A stretch of 64,000 nt of DNA from Rugalucina vietnamica (taxonomy: Eukaryota; Mollusca; Bivalvia; Lucinida; Lucinidae). Position 1 is the stretch's first letter. Every line of letters starts with the position of its first letter. The position numbers and the translations under genes were made by a program. The notes below the pieces were generated by a model. It searched no databases. It saw only the letters and a list, made by a program, of their open reading frames with translations, and was not told the origin of the DNA. Of this stretch, positions 1-12,589 are shown one piece after another. The stretch covers positions 5,230,501 to 5,294,500 of the forward strand of contig OZ024869.1 of NCBI GenBank assembly GCA_964017185.1, in the 5' to 3' direction.

Positions 1-117
1 TGTTCCCTGACGTCCCCTTAATTAATGTCGCTACTATTCGACCACCTCACCGCTGTGGCAAATTACTGGTTGGTTGAATCCCCACACGGTGCTACATGAG
101 TATGGTGAGGGACACAA

Positions 118-611
118 GTCACACATACTCAAAAGCAGCGAAACGTACATAGCACATACGTAGCACATACGCCGTTGATACGCGAGATACGCCACACGTA
201 CGTCGCTGATATGCCGTAGAAACGGAAAGAGAGTCGAGGATACGCCACACATACGTCACACATACGCCACACATACGTAGCAGATATGAAAGGTACGTGG
301 TACATAATGCCACGGTTACGTGGCATGTTGACCGCTACGTATGTGAGGCGTATGAGCAGTATGAGCTACGTATCTATGGCGTACCTGCCACGTTGCTTTC
401 GTATGCGTGACGTATGTACGGCGTATTGGACCTGCCACTTAATTGCTACGAAGTGCATACATGAAAAACGTAGCACCTCGGCGTATGATAGTATGAGCTA
501 CGTATTGATGCGTATGTGCTATGTGTGTTCGCGTATGTACGACGTACGTGCGACGTACCATTCGTATCTTGACAAGCTGTTGATTCGCGAGTCGATTCGC
601 AATAGTGTGAC
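118..611. mobile_element. Foldback element F0, TACG-rich, GTCACAC termini
   Basis: It starts GTCACACATACTC and ends AGTGTGACAG, an inverted terminal match. The left half is built from CACATACGTAGC-like words and the right half from their reverse complements (GCGTATGTGCTATG). The interior is degenerate simple sequence dense in TACG. Termini match elements at 28991 and 32155. Overlapping open frames here are by-products of the simple sequence. Confidence 0.55.
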
Positions 612-1190
612 AGCCCTATAAATCTACAACGTAGATATATTCTGTCCTTTGACTAAAGGTCATCACTTGTAAAAACACCTGGCCACTCAGCAGATTTTAA
701 GTTTTAAGATGTTAGCTTCCTCGATTGGGCCTGTGATAATCGTCGGCTTTAATAATTTGTCATTAAATAGGATTACAAGTCATACTTGGAATCGCATTTT
801 TTTTTTTTTTTTTTTTTTAAAGACGGATGCTTGCCCGAACAAAAAGACAGCAAATGCAACAGAGATTATGCTTGGTAAAGCTATCGGTGACAAACTAAGA
901 TTACTATTTGTTAGTGTATCACATAATTGATGTTAGGAGCGATGCAGAAAAATCATGAAGTACATTCCTTTTGGTGTTTTGTCTCGAGAAGCGAACGTTT
1001 TATCAAATCAGGCGGCCAAGATAATCTAAGATCTTTTAACATGAAATGAGAAGCGTTGCCCCTTGACCATAAGAGGGTTACAGGGTGACCACAAATATAG
1101 GAGCAGGATAATTTTAATTTTCTGAACGCAAAGCAAGTAAAATTGAAAACATCAACAAAAGATAATTCAGTAAGCAGCTGTCTAGGACTT
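612..1190. other. Stretch with no gene recognised
   Basis: It contains a 22-nt poly-T run near 797-818 and ordinary AT-rich sequence. No exon, TIR or known repeat was seen. Confidence 0.6.
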
Positions 1191-1192
1191 GC

Positions 1193-1341
1193 CAGATTAA
1201 GTGATGGTCAATAACCATCGAAGTTTTAAGGATTAAGTGATGGTCAATAACCATCGAAGTGATGGTCAATAACCATCGGATTAAGTGATGGTCAATGAAC
1301 ATCGAAGTTTGTTTTACCGTATCACGCACAGCGGCGTAAAA
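1193..1341. repeat. Short tandem palindromic repeat GATGGTCAATAACCATC
   Basis: Four copies of a unit containing GATTAAGTGATGGTCAATA lie in tandem, each holding the small palindrome GATGGT-CAATA-ACCATC. The last copy continues into a 65-bp tail (TTTACCGTATCACGCAC) that recurs at 1903-1968. Confidence 0.8.
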
Positions 1342-1514
1342 AACGGACACTGTCGTGACCACCAATTAGGAAAGATGGTCGGTCGCAACTTTAACCTTCA
1401 TGAACGTTCTTTTAAAAATTCTAAAACGATGAATACATAACTAAAGTCTCTATCAGACATGACATTTTTATATCATTATTGTATATACGTGTATCGATGG
1501 CGATTTAAAGGATT

Positions 1515-1716
1515 GCAGTTGCCTAGTGGTTATCCCGTCGAACTCCACATCAAGACGTCGTAGTTTCGATCACCACTGAAACCGGATTATGTCATTGACC
1601 ATTAACTTCCAATGATTGATACTGGTTAGAATACCCTAGAAGCGATGTCTCTGTCCAGACATGACTGAAGAAACGTTGACTAGGACGTTTAACCAGAAAC
1701 TGACAAACTGACATTT
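1515..1716 (+). mobile_element. tRNA-headed SINE, degraded
   Basis: The head has an A-box-like TGCCTAGTGGTTA and, about 40 nt later, a B-box-like AGTTTCGATCACC. The body runs to GACGTTTAACCAGAAAC, a 3' motif also seen near 61880. There is no clear A-tail or target duplication. Confidence 0.5.
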
Positions 1717-1902
1717 TTCTGCACAGACCACGTAACCAACTCTTTGACGCCACTTTAAACACCGGAATAAGTGACGTTACTAGGAAGGAACGATGTCGTC
1801 ATGTGACTGAATTTTCATGATAATATCAAATTCGCACCAAAATATCTTTGGGGGGTATTAAACCTTTCAAAATTTGCATTTGGTGACGTATATCATCACG
1901 GT

Positions 1903-1968
1903 CGGATTAAGTGATGGTTAATAACCATCGAAGTTTGTTTTACCGTATCACGCACAGCAGCGTAAAAA
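1903..1968. repeat. Second copy of the 65-bp segment at 1277-1341
   Basis: It shares GGATTAAGTGATGGT, CATCGAAGTTTGTTTTACC and CACGCACAGC with the earlier copy in direct orientation. The two copies bracket about 560 bp. Confidence 0.75.
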
Positions 1969-1974
1969 GGAAAT

Positions 1975-2165
1975 GAGCCTTCTCAGGAGAAAACCAACAA
2001 TGTTGTTTCCGATCAGGTTGGACACAAATCAGGCTGTAGTCACAGAAAAGAGCTAGAAGCGGGAAATTTCGGATTTAAGAAGAACAGCTGTACTATCCGT
2101 CGAGCTAAAACAAAGTCGCTGATCAGTTCGCATATGCAGATTGTTTGTTTTCTCATGAGGCGGCT
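1975..2165 (+). mobile_element. Family-A MITE, copy 1
   Basis: Termini GAGCC..GAGAAAACC and TTCTCATGAGGCGGCTC are inverted repeats. The diagnostic middle (GGACACAAATC, CACAGAAAAGAGCTAG, GAAATTTCGGATTTAAG) is present. The right hairpin arm is deleted. The full-length family is about 235 bp. Confidence 0.85.
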
Positions 2166-2520
2166 CAAATGTGGCTTTGAATTTGCTCATCGGGTTATCT
2201 TTTACGCCTAAATTTTTGACGACATTAAGCCTCTTCAAACAAAACACTTTGAATACAAAGCTAATCATTTAAGCAGAAAGGCATTTGCTGTGATTGTATT
2301 AAAGTTCCTTTCTTGTCTTCACCTGAACAAGGGTAATGAGCGATTTCGAACCAGCTGGCTCCTCGTAACTGTATATATCTCGTCAATATCAAAATGTAAA
2401 TTCTATCATTAGACATGCTACTGGGCAGAGATGAACAAAGCCCTATAGATGTTTCGTTTAGGCATAGTTTCCCTTTTAGTTAAGAACTTCTAAAGCTGAA
2501 TATAAACCTTCAGTAAACAC

Positions 2521-2628
<108 letters not shown>

Positions 2629-3437
2629 GCCCGCGTGCACGCACGTATGCACACACGAAAACACGCATGCCTATACGCACGCACGCAGGTCTGCGAACAC
2701 GCAGATGCAAACACCCACGTTGCTCCCAAAGAGTCGGCACAACTTATTTTCCCTGGAATAATAACATGACCTTAGTCAATTAATTTATTTTGCGCTCACA
2801 CACACACATGCACGCACACTAAAATTTACGCAACTAATTGTAAGGATATCCTGTCTCCGTATCAAACATCAAATCATCTGCGAATCCAGGTGTAAATCTG
2901 ACCATATCTCCTAAAATAGATTTTATCTGTGTGCATCTAAAAATAGAGATCAATGAGTGTATTTAGGTAGTTTGTTTAATCAATACGACATCGCCTTTCA
3001 GCGATTGATAAAACCACAGAGTTTGCCCACACAATAGAAACTTTTCCCAGACAATAGAAAACAGCTATACATTGTAAACGAAGCAAACTCAAGGTCATCG
3101 ATCCAAAAATACTTCGTTGTCACTCTCTGGCTAAAAATAAATATAAGCGCGTATCAAGGTAAATTTAAGGTCGATCGATAGTTTAACGACGATATCGAGG
3201 GTATATTGAAAGTAAACAGAATTATTTCCTCAGGCTTATACAGCCCAGTGAACTGGAACTCAGTAACAATGCAATGGAATTACACGTTGGCTACATGGCA
3301 ACACACTAGGCACTGTTAGAACGACACTGAAATTCTGTGGCAGCACAGTGGAAATGATACTTGGTCTAACAGTGGTATAAACAGTCGGTCAAATCACTAA
3401 TTTTTGCTGAAAATACAAATGAGACACAACCCAGAAA
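2629..3437. other. Stretch with no gene recognised
   Basis: CA/CG-rich flank of the microsatellite and then unremarkable AT-rich sequence. No coding or element signature was seen. Confidence 0.6.
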
Positions 3438-3609
3438 CATGTGAGAAAACCAACAATTTGGATTCCAACCAGGTCCGACACAAACCAGGCTGTATAGTCA
3501 CAGAAGCAGGCTAGATGCTTGAAATTTTGGGTATAAGTAGAGGGGAAATTGTATTATCCACGTAGCGAAAAGAAAGGTGCAGATTGTTGTTTTTCCCATG
3601 CGGCGGCTC
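3438..3609 (+). mobile_element. Family-A MITE, copy 2 (hairpin deleted)
   Basis: It has both terminal repeats and the GACACAAACCAGG / CACAGAAGCAGGCTAG middle. The internal palindrome is reduced to AAAGGTGCAG. Confidence 0.85.
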
Positions 3610-3760
3610 AAATTCTGTCTCCTGAAAACATGCATATAGCAAATATAGTTTATGCTGTTGCTATTTTTATTTATTTTATTTTTATTTTTTACCAAATAAG
3701 GATGAAGACTGCTTCAAGTATATTTTATTTATAGAGAACCATTCTCTAGAGACAAGATTT

Positions 3761-3995
3761 GAGCCACCGCATGAGAAAACCAACAATCTGCATAGGCGAA
3801 AACAAAGGCGCAGATCAGCTTCGCGGTAACCGCGAAGCTGATCAGCGCCTTTGTTTTCGCTACACGGATAGTACAATTCCTCTACTTTCCAAAATCTGAA
3901 ATTCCCAGCCTCTGACCATCTTCTGTGACTGTACAGCCCGGTTTGTGTCGGACCTGGTCGGAACCCAAATTGTTGGTTTTCTCACGCACAGGCTC
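3761..3995 (-). mobile_element. Family-A MITE, copy 3 (full length)
   Basis: Left GAGCCACCGCATGAG and right CTCACGCACAGGCTC ends. A near-perfect hairpin at 3799-3861 has arms built on GATCAGCTTCGCGGT / ACCGCGAAGCTGATC. Confidence 0.9.
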
Positions 3996-4144
3996 ATTTG
4001 TCTTTATTGGATTCCAGGTTTGGATTTGTTCTGTTAATAATATGAAACCTGTGAATCGCCATAAAACCCAGAAATTACACCCAGAATCAGTATGTAGCAG
4101 ACAGGCAAGTATCAGGTAGCAATGTTGAAATCATAAAACCCGTC

Positions 4145-4345
4145 TTCAGGATTTCCAACTAGGTCCGACAAAAACCGGCCTGCACAGTCAAAGAGGAGAG
4201 CTAGAAGCTTGAAATTTTGGGTTTAAGAAGAAGAGGGATTTTACTATCTGTTAAGTGAAAATAAAGACATTGATCAGTTATACAGTTACTGCACAGCTGA
4301 TCTGCGTCTTTGTTTTCGCATATATGAAAATCTGGTTTACATGTG
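4145..4345 (+). mobile_element. Family-A MITE, copy 4 (end-truncated)
   Basis: Middle (TCCGACAAAAACCGG, AGCTAGAAGCTTG) and a weakened hairpin (GATCAGTTATACAG / CTGCACAGCTGATC). The left terminus is lost and the right one degraded. Confidence 0.75.
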
Positions 4346-4654
4346 ACGGGGCAAATATCAGGTAGCAATGTTTATTGCTCTCAATGTGTGGTCTCAGGGG
4401 GAAATTAAACGCCATGAAAGGAATTTACTCTTTGCTTTATATGCTTTGTACTGTATGACTTCCTATTTTTTTCTTATATCGTCAGGTGAATGCAAAACTG
4501 CGGTAACTCAGTTTTTGAAAACTTTTCAGGAGAGACAAAAAACTTTCTCATTTTGTTCATTACAGTCAAATTAAACTGAAATTCACAGAATTAGAAGCTT
4601 ACAGTGCAATGGAACAGTGGAAAGTGATATAAAACATAACAAAATATTGAAGTA

Positions 4655-5075
4655 GTAATTATTAACCAAAATCATAGTTACCGCATTCTTGCATTCAATT
4701 ATTACTATTATAGACAAAATATTTGAGTGCAAAACTATTGTATGTTGAGTTACCACAGTCTTGCGTTCAAATATTACCATTATAGACAAAAAATGTTATG
4801 CAAAACTGTTGTATCTTGAGTTACCGCAGTCTTGCGCTCAATTATTACTATGTATAAACAAAATATGTTAACGCAAAACTGTTGTATCTTGAGTTACCGC
4901 AGTCTTGCGCTCAATTATTACTATATATAAACAAAATATGTTAACGCAAAACTGTTGTATCTTGAGTTACCGCAGTCTTGCACTTAATTATAGCTGTTAT
5001 TTACAACAGTTTTGCAATTCATAAAGCTGTTGTTTGCTTATGAAAAAGTTAGTACAAGACTGTTGTATCTTAAAT
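4655..5075. repeat. 73-bp tandem repeat with palindromic core (family H)
   Basis: Successive units share TGTTGTATCTTGAGTTACC and CAGTCTTGCGCTCAATT, spaced about 73 bp. The core GCAAxACTGTTGTATCTT / AAGTTACCGCAGTCTTGC is self-complementary. Related units occur at 12590-12920. Confidence 0.85.
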
Positions 5076-5225
5076 TAAACCCCCTTTTTTCAATATTAAA
5101 GCATGATAATTTGATTTTTGTATTCAAAAAGCTAAGTAGCAGGAATAATTCTTTAAAACATGCACCCAATGGGGGTATGTTTACCCCTTGTATAACCCCT
5201 TACTAGTGCTACCATCACCATGCTA

Positions 5226-5469
5226 GCAGCCCCGGTGTCTGAGTTGTTAGGACGCTGGTTATCAGGGCTCTTTATCATACGCTCATCTTACAACTGTGGG
5301 TTCAAACCCCCAGTTGGGTCACAAGTGAGATAAGCCAAGTTCTGCTTACAGGTGTGGCAGGTGGTTTTTCCCAGGGTACTATCATTTTCGCTCCACTTCT
5401 GATTTGTATCGTCTCGATATGAGTGAAATGACCTTGACAGGAATGTAATACTGAATTTAAAAAAAAAAT
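5226..5469 (+). mobile_element. tRNA-headed SINE with A-tail
   Basis: A-box-like GGTGTCTGAGTTGTTAGG and B-box GGGTTCAAACCCC head. The body includes AAGCCAAGTTCTGCTTAC and CAGGTGGTTTTTCCC, ending ATACTGAATTTAAAAAAAAA. It belongs to the same family as the SINE at 36339, with which it shares the body. Confidence 0.85.
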
Positions 5470-6385
5470 CACCACCTTCAAGTCTCTGACCCCATCCCAC
5501 ACTCACTATGGTGCTTAGGAAAACTTTAGACTTACAATTACCACCAGGCCAAATATCAAATCAATCGAAGGGTCTTAGTATGTCAGAGGTATAATAATGT
5601 ATGTATACCAGACTCTCAAATGAAACTGTAGCTCTACCAAACATGTTGTAACACCACTGTTGGTGGAGCTAGACTAGACTGAGAAATGGTGGTGTGGATT
5701 AGGGTGGGATGTGGTTAGGATACTGTATGATATAATTTTGGATTTGATTTACTTAAGTTGTTTGTTACCGTTGAGCAGAGTAGGGAGTACTTGAGTTGGG
5801 TAGGGCATCTAAGCTAGTCTATGCAGTTAACAATTATTAGCATTTACCAATTTTGATTTACCAATTAAGGTATTTTAAAAACCCAAAATAGGATTGACAA
5901 TTTCCGACAAACATCGGAAAACATCATGATCTTCCTTTGCTACATGTATCTATGAAGTTTACAATAGAAGTTCACAATAGAAGTTCACAATGATGGCGGA
6001 TAAGAACCGGAGCTAAATACAGTATTACCACCTCTGAAGGAAAGAGCTAATGACCCGGCTTCCCTTGTTTGCTTGATTGTGACTCTTTTTGTATTGTACT
6101 TATTTCCGTAGTGAAATTGTGGGTGCTGATTGTATCAGTTCCTAGGCCTTGCTTATTCTCATTTACTTGGAAATGCTTTGGTATTTGTCAATCTTAGACC
6201 ATGTTAACTTATTAGTTAATATACTTCATCAGTTCATTACTAGTGTGAAATGTTCATCTATTGTTTAGGAATCTGAATAAAAAAACAAAAAGATTAATAC
6301 TTATGCTTTAACAGAAATCTTTGTTTTAATGTGAACGTTCAAAACTACCCCTTGTTCCATCTCATCCTGATCAACCCCATATCCC
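5470..6385. other. Stretch with no gene recognised
   Basis: AT-rich unique-looking sequence. No exon with matching phase to the host gene and no element termini were seen. Confidence 0.55.
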
Positions 6386-9300
6386 ATACTTAGTGCACTG
6401 TCCTGACAAACCATTTGTCCCTTTCAACCACCTTGACGTGACCAATCACTTGTTCTATTGTCTCGTCCTGACCAGAACCATGTCCCATTTCAACCATGCC
6501 TTCCTGATGTACTCCATGTCCCATTTCAACTATGCTGTCTCGACCTACCCCTTGTCACATTTCAACCTACCTTCCTTACCTACCCCTTGTCCCATTTCAA
6601 CCTACTGTCCTTACCTAACCCTTGTCCCATTTCAACCGTGCTGTCCTGATGTACCCCTGGTCCCATTTCAACTGGTTTGTCCTGGCAAATCACAAGTCAT
6701 GACTAATCACTTGTTCTGTTGTCTCTTCCTGACCAAAACCATGTCCCATTTCAACCATGCCTTCCTGATGTACTCCATGTCCCGTTTCAACGATGCTGTC
6801 TTGACCTATCCCTGGTTCCATCTCAACCGTGCTGGGGGTAGGTCAGGACAGCATGGTTGAAATGGGACAAGGTATAGGCCAGGACAGCACAGTTGAAATA
6901 GGACAAACCGTAGGTCAGGACAACATGGCTGAAATATGACAAAGGGTAGGTCAAGACAGCATACATGTAGTTTGAATGGGACAAGGGGTAGGTCAGGACA
7001 GCATAGTTGAAATGGGACAAGGGGTAAGTCAGGACACCACAATTGAAATAGGACAAAGGGTATGTCAGGACAACACAGTTGAAATAGGACAAAGGGTAGG
7101 TCAGGAAAGCATGGTTAAAATATGGGACAAGGAAAGGTCAGGGCAGCATAATTGAATGGGACCATGGACAGGTCAGGGCAGCATGGTTCAAATAGGACAA
7201 GGAGTTCGTCAGGACAGCACGGTTGAAATGGGACAACAGATTGGCCAGGACAGCATGGTTGAAAAAGGACAATGGGTAGGTCAAGACAGCAAGGTTGAAA
7301 TGGGACAAGGGGTAGGTCAGGACATTACGGATGAAATGTCAGGAGACAATGGTTGAAATGGAACCAGATACAGGTCAGGACAGCAGGGGTGTAATGGGAC
7401 CAGGGGTAGATCAAGACATCATGGTTGAAATGGGATACGCCAAGACAGACCATTAAAATGGGACAAAGGGTACCTCAGGACATCACAGTTGGTTGAAATG
7501 GGACAAGGGCCAGGTCAAGATAGCAAAGTTGAAATGGGGCAAGGGGTAGGTCAGGACAGCATGGTTGCAATAGGACAAGGGGAACGACAAAACAGCACAG
7601 TTGAAATAGGACAAGGGGTAGGTCAGGATTGTATGGTTGAAATGGGACAAGGGGTATGAGAGGACAGCAGAGTTGAAGTAGGACAAGGGCTAGGTCAGGA
7701 CAGCACGGTTGAAATGGGACAACAGATTTACCAGGACAGCATGGTTGAAATAGGACAAGGGGTAGGTCAGGACAGCACGGATGACATGGGACAAGGGGTA
7801 GGTCAAGACAGCATGGTTGAAATTTGAACAAGGGGAACAACATGACAACACAGTTGAAATAGGATAAGGGACAAGGGGATCAACATGACAACACAGTTGA
7901 AGTTAGATAAGGGGTACATCAGGACAACACAGTTGATATAGGACAAGGGGTAGGTAAAGACAACATGGTTTAAATAGGACAAGGGGTAGGTCAGGACAGC
8001 ACGGATGAAATTGGACAAGGGGTTGGTCAAGACAGCATGGTTAAAATGGGTTAAGGGGTATGTCAGAACAGCGTGGTTGAAATGGAACCAGTTATAGGTC
8101 AAATCAGCACAGTTGCAATGGGACAACGGCTTGGTAAGGACAGCACAGTTGAAATGGTACAAGGACTACCGGTAGGTCAGGACAGCATGGTTGAAATGGT
8201 ACAACAGATTGGTCAGGACAGCATGGTTGAAATAGGACAAGGGGTAGGTCAGGACAGCACTGTTGAAATGGAACAAGAACTAGGTCAGGACAACATGGTT
8301 GAAATAGGACAAGGGGTAGGTCAGGACAGCACACTGTTGAAATGGGTCAAGGACTAGGTCAGGACAGCATGGTTGAAATGGTACAACAGACTGGCCAGGA
8401 CAGCATGGTTGAAATAGGACAAGGGGTAGGTCAGGACAGCACAGTTGAAATGGGACAAAGGGTACCTTAAGACAGATCTGTTGAAATGGGACAAGGGGTA
8501 GGTCAAGACAGCATGGTTGTAACTGGTCAACGGGAACAACATTACAGCATAATTGAAATAGGACAAGGGGTACATCAGGACGATATAGGACAACAGATTG
8601 GCCAGGACAGCATGGTTAAAATAGGACAAGGGGGAGGTCAAGACAGCACGGTTGAAATGGGACAAGGGGTAGGTCAGGTCAGCATGGTTGAAATTGGACA
8701 AGGGGTAGGTCAGGACATCACGGATGAGATGGGACAAGGGGTAGGTCATGTCAGCATGGTTGAAATTGGACAATTTATAGGTCAGGACATCATAGGTAAG
8801 ATGGGACAAGAGGGAGGTCAAGACAGCAGGTTGAAATGGGACAAGGGGTAGGTCAGGACATCACGGATGAGATGGGTCTAGGGGTAGGTCAGGTCAGCAT
8901 GGTTGAAATTAGACAAGGGGTAGGTCAGGACAGCATGGTTGAAATAGGACATGGAGTACATCTGGAAGGCACAGTGACAGTTGAAATTGGACATGGTTTT
9001 GGTCAGGACAAGACAACAGAAGTGGTTAGTCATGACAGGCTGGGATATGCCAGGACAGACCATTGAAATGGAATCAGGGGTACGTCAGGACAGCACGGTT
9101 AAAATGGGACAAGGGATAAGTCAGGACAGCACAGTTGAAATGGGACAAGGGGAAGGTCAGGAGAGCACAGTTGAAATAGGACAAACGGTAGGTCAGGACA
9201 ACACGGTTGAAATATGACAAAGGGTAGGTCAAGACAGCATAGTTGAAATGGGACAAGGGGTAGGTCAGGACAGCACAGTTGAAATGGGACAAGGGGTAGG

Positions 9301-11450
9301 TCAGGACAGGACAGTTGAAATAGGACAAACCGTAGGTCAGGACAACATGGTTGAAATATGACAAAGGGTAGGTCAAGACAGCATAGTTTAAATGGGACAA
9401 GGGGTAGGTCAGGAAAGCATTGTTGAAATGGGACAAGGGGTAAGTCAGGACAGCATGGTTGAAATGGGACATTGGGAACAACAGTTGAAATGGGACAAGG
9501 GGTACATCAGGACAACACAGATGATATAGAACAAGGGGTAGGTCAAGACAGCCCCTTGTAACTGTGCTGTCTTGACCTATCCCTGGTTCCATTTCCACCA
9601 TGCTGTCCTGACCTACCTTGTCCAATTTTGGTCATGCTGTCTTGACCTACCCCTTGTCCCACTTCAACCGTGCTGTCCTGAGGTACCCCTTGTCCCAATT
9701 CAACCATGCTGCCCTGACCTGTCCATGGTCCCATTCAACAATGCTGCCCTGACCTTTCCCCATTCCTATTTCAACTGGTGTCTTCTGACATACCCCTAGT
9801 CCAATTTCAACTGGTCTGTCCTGACGTAGCCCTTGTCCCATTGGAACTGGGTTGTCCTTTCCTACCTCTTGTCCCTTTTCAATCATGCTGGTCTGACCTA
9901 CCCCTTGTCCTATTTCAAACATGCTGTCCTGACCTACCCCAACTGTGCTGTCTTGACCAAGCCCTTGTCCCATTGCAACTGTGCAGTCTTGACCTATCCC
10001 TGGTTCTATTTTAAACATGCTGTCCTTATTTACCCCTTGTCCCATTACAACCATGCTGTCCTGACCTACCCCTTGTCCCATTTCATCAGTGCTGTCCTGA
10101 GCTACCCCTTGTCCCATTTCAACCGTGCTGTCTTGACCTCCATCTTGTCCGAGATCAACTGTGCTGTCCTGATGTACCCCTTGTCCTATTTCAACTGTGC
10201 TGTCATGTTGTTCCCCTTGTCCTATAACAACCATTAGTACTGACCTACCCCTTGTCCCATTTCCTCGGTGCTGTCCTGACCTACTCCTTGTCCCATTTCA
10301 ACCATGCTGTTTTTTGGGTACCCTTTGTCCCATTTCAACCATGCTGTCTGGACCTACTTCTTGTCCTATTTAACCATGCTGTCCTGGCCAATCTGTTGTC
10401 CAATTTCAACCTTGTCCCATTTCAACTGGTGTGTTCTGACACACACCTCGTCCTATTTCAACCATGCTGTCCTGACCTACACCTTGTCCTATTTCAACCA
10501 TGCTGTCCTGACCTACATTTAGTCCGATTGCAACCGTGATGTCTTGACCTATCCCTGGTTCCATCTCAACCATGCTGTCCTGGCCTACCCCTTGTATGAT
10601 TTCATCCATGCTGTCTTGACCTACCCCTTGTCCCATTTCAACCAAGCTGTCTTGACCTACCCCTTGCTCTATATCAACCAAGCTGTCTTGACCTACCGCC
10701 TGTTCTATATCAACCATGCTGTCTTGACCTACCCCTTGTCCCATTTCATCCAGGCTGTCTTGACCTACCCATTGTCCCATTTCATCCAGGCTGTCTTGAC
10801 CTACCCCTTGTCCCATTTCATCCAGGCTGTCTTGACCTACCCCTTTGTCCCATTTCAACCAAGCTGTCTTGACCTACCCCTTGTTCTATATCAACTGTGT
10901 TGTCCTTGTCCCATTTCAACTGTACTGTCATGTTGTTCCCCTTGTCCCATTTCAACCATGCTGTCTTGACCTACCCTTTGTCCCATTTCATCTGTGCTGT
11001 CCTGACCTACTCCTTGTCCTATTTCAGCCATGCTGTCCTGGCCAATCTGTTGTCCAATTTCAACCTTGTCCCATTTCAACTGGTGTGTTCTGACATATAC
11101 CTTGTCCTATTTCAACCATGCTGTCCTGACCTACTCCTTGTCCCATTTCAACTGTGCTGTCATGACCTACCCCTAGTCCGATTGCAACCATGATGTCTTG
11201 ACCTATCCCTGGTTCCATCTCAACCGTGCTGTCTTGACCTACCCCTTGTTCTATATCAAATGTGTTGTCCTGATGTACCCCTTGTCCCATTTCAACTGTA
11301 TTGACATGTTGTTCCCAATGTCCCATTTCAACCATGCTGTCTTAACCTACCCCTTGTCCCATTTCATCCGTGCTGTCCTGACCTACTCCTTGTCCCATTT
11401 CAACCATGCTGTCTTGAGATACCCTTTGTCCCATTTCAACCCATCAGCCC
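6386..11450. repeat. 36-bp minisatellite, about 140 units, three blocks of alternating orientation (family I)
   Basis: The unit is approximately GGTCAGGACAGCATGG followed by TTGAAATGGGACAAGGGGTA. Orientation is reversed in 6386-6835, forward in 6836-9550 and reversed again in 9551-11450. Because 36 is divisible by 3, many units stay open on both strands, giving 12-residue repeat frames (about DSMVEMGQGVGQ, or CPDLPLVPFQPC on the other strand). These have no start, splice or codon evidence of being genes. A longer higher-order block (with a TAATCACTTGTTCT variant) recurs near 6440, 6700 and, inverted, 8950-9060. Confidence 0.95.
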
Positions 11451-11725
11451 CAGCATCTACCCTATAACCCCCAGAAATTCCTGGTCTGACGGCGGATCCC
11501 AAAAGATACCAGGAATTTTTAGTGTACCCCAAAAATATCTGAACTTACTGCAAAACCTTTAAAACAGTCTTTTTTCTACACTAAAACACCTTCCAACATT
11601 ATCAAAATTTGGTGGGACCCCAAAAATACCCACAAAAATCTACATACCCAAATAAATACTATTTTTTTCCAAAACCACAAAAATACCAATACATTTACTT
11701 ATAATTTTGACTGAGAAGTTTGGTT
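11451..11725. other. Short unassigned stretch
   Basis: It contains a small inverted repeat (AAATTCCTGGT at about 11474 and ACCAGGAATTTTT at about 11510) and A/C-rich sequence. Nothing coding was seen. Confidence 0.5.
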
Positions 11726-11938
11726 GAGCCACCTCATGGGAAAACAAACAATGTGGTTTCCTAACAGGTCTGACACAAACCAGGCTGTACAAGCACAGAA
11801 GATGGCTAGAGGCTGGAAATTTTGGATTTAGAAAGAAGTGGAGTTGTACTATCCATGTAGTGAAAGCAGTAAGTGCAAAGCTGATCTGTGCCTTTGGTTT
11901 CACAAATGCAGATTGTTGGTTTTCTCATGATGCAGCTC
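11726..11938 (+). mobile_element. Family-A MITE, copy 5
   Basis: Both termini (GAGCCACCTCATGGG, CTCATGATGCAGCTC) and the GTCTGACACAAACCAGG middle are present. The left hairpin arm is mostly lost. Confidence 0.88.
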
Positions 11939-12048
11939 AAATACACTTGATTTGCCTAAGTTCTGTTTTTAAGAAAATTTTCCCGGCTTTACAGCACCAT
12001 TTCAGTAATGATATTTCATGGTTTGAAACAAAAACAAATGTGGATCAG

Positions 12049-12228
12049 ACTGGCACAGGGGTAGAGTGGTTGAGTTTGGTCCCAGAGGTCCCGGGTTCAA
12101 TCCTCAGCCGGGGCGCTTTTCTGGTTGTGGCCTTGAGCATGTCACATTTCCACAGCTCTTGAGGCAATGGTCAGAAATTGATTAACTAAGTAAACAGTAA
12201 AAAAAAAAAAAAAAAAAAATAATAAAAA
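12049..12228 (+). mobile_element. Short tRNA-headed SINE with poly-A
   Basis: Head TGGCACAGGGGTAGAGTGG (A-box) and CCCGGGTTCAATCCT (B-box), a short body, then about 20 A plus A/T tail. It directly precedes the TA target of the element at 12233. Confidence 0.8.
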
Positions 12229-12232
12229 AATA

Positions 12233-12574
12233 CGTATTTGTTCTAATTAGCGCACACTGCGCTTAGCTTTTCAAAATAACTTAAAGTTAAGGCAACATCA
12301 TATTTTTCTAATTAGCGCACACTATGAAGGAAAACAACACATCAAAATGCTGAAACAACCATGTCAAATCTATCAATTGGTGATGTCATTTAAGTGCAAA
12401 GTATTTTTAATCATTTACGGTTAAGTTATAATGCGTCTAATGCGGTGCTAATGTGTAGAATAGGTGTAAAATACCAATAAACTACAATATATTCAAGTGC
12501 TTATGCACATGTTTTTCTGAAACAACCAGGGTGTGCGCTTATTGGAACATGTGCGCTAATTAGAACAAATAGGG
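12233..12574. mobile_element. TA-flanked MITE (family M), Tc1/mariner-superfamily-like
   Basis: Left end CGTATTTGTTCTAATTAGCG; the right end reverse complement reads CCCTATTTGTTCTAATTAGC. TA dinucleotides flank both ends (12231-12232, 12575-12576). An internal direct copy of CTAATTAGCGCACACT occurs near 12315. No transposase frame was found. Confidence 0.75.
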
Positions 12575-12589
12575 TACATCAATTCTGGA

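Noticed and set aside
6393-11467. Many open frames with 12-residue repeats (antifreeze- or silk-like appearance)
   Set aside because: 36-nt period keeps both strands open; frames on opposite strands are equally long and indels break them at random.
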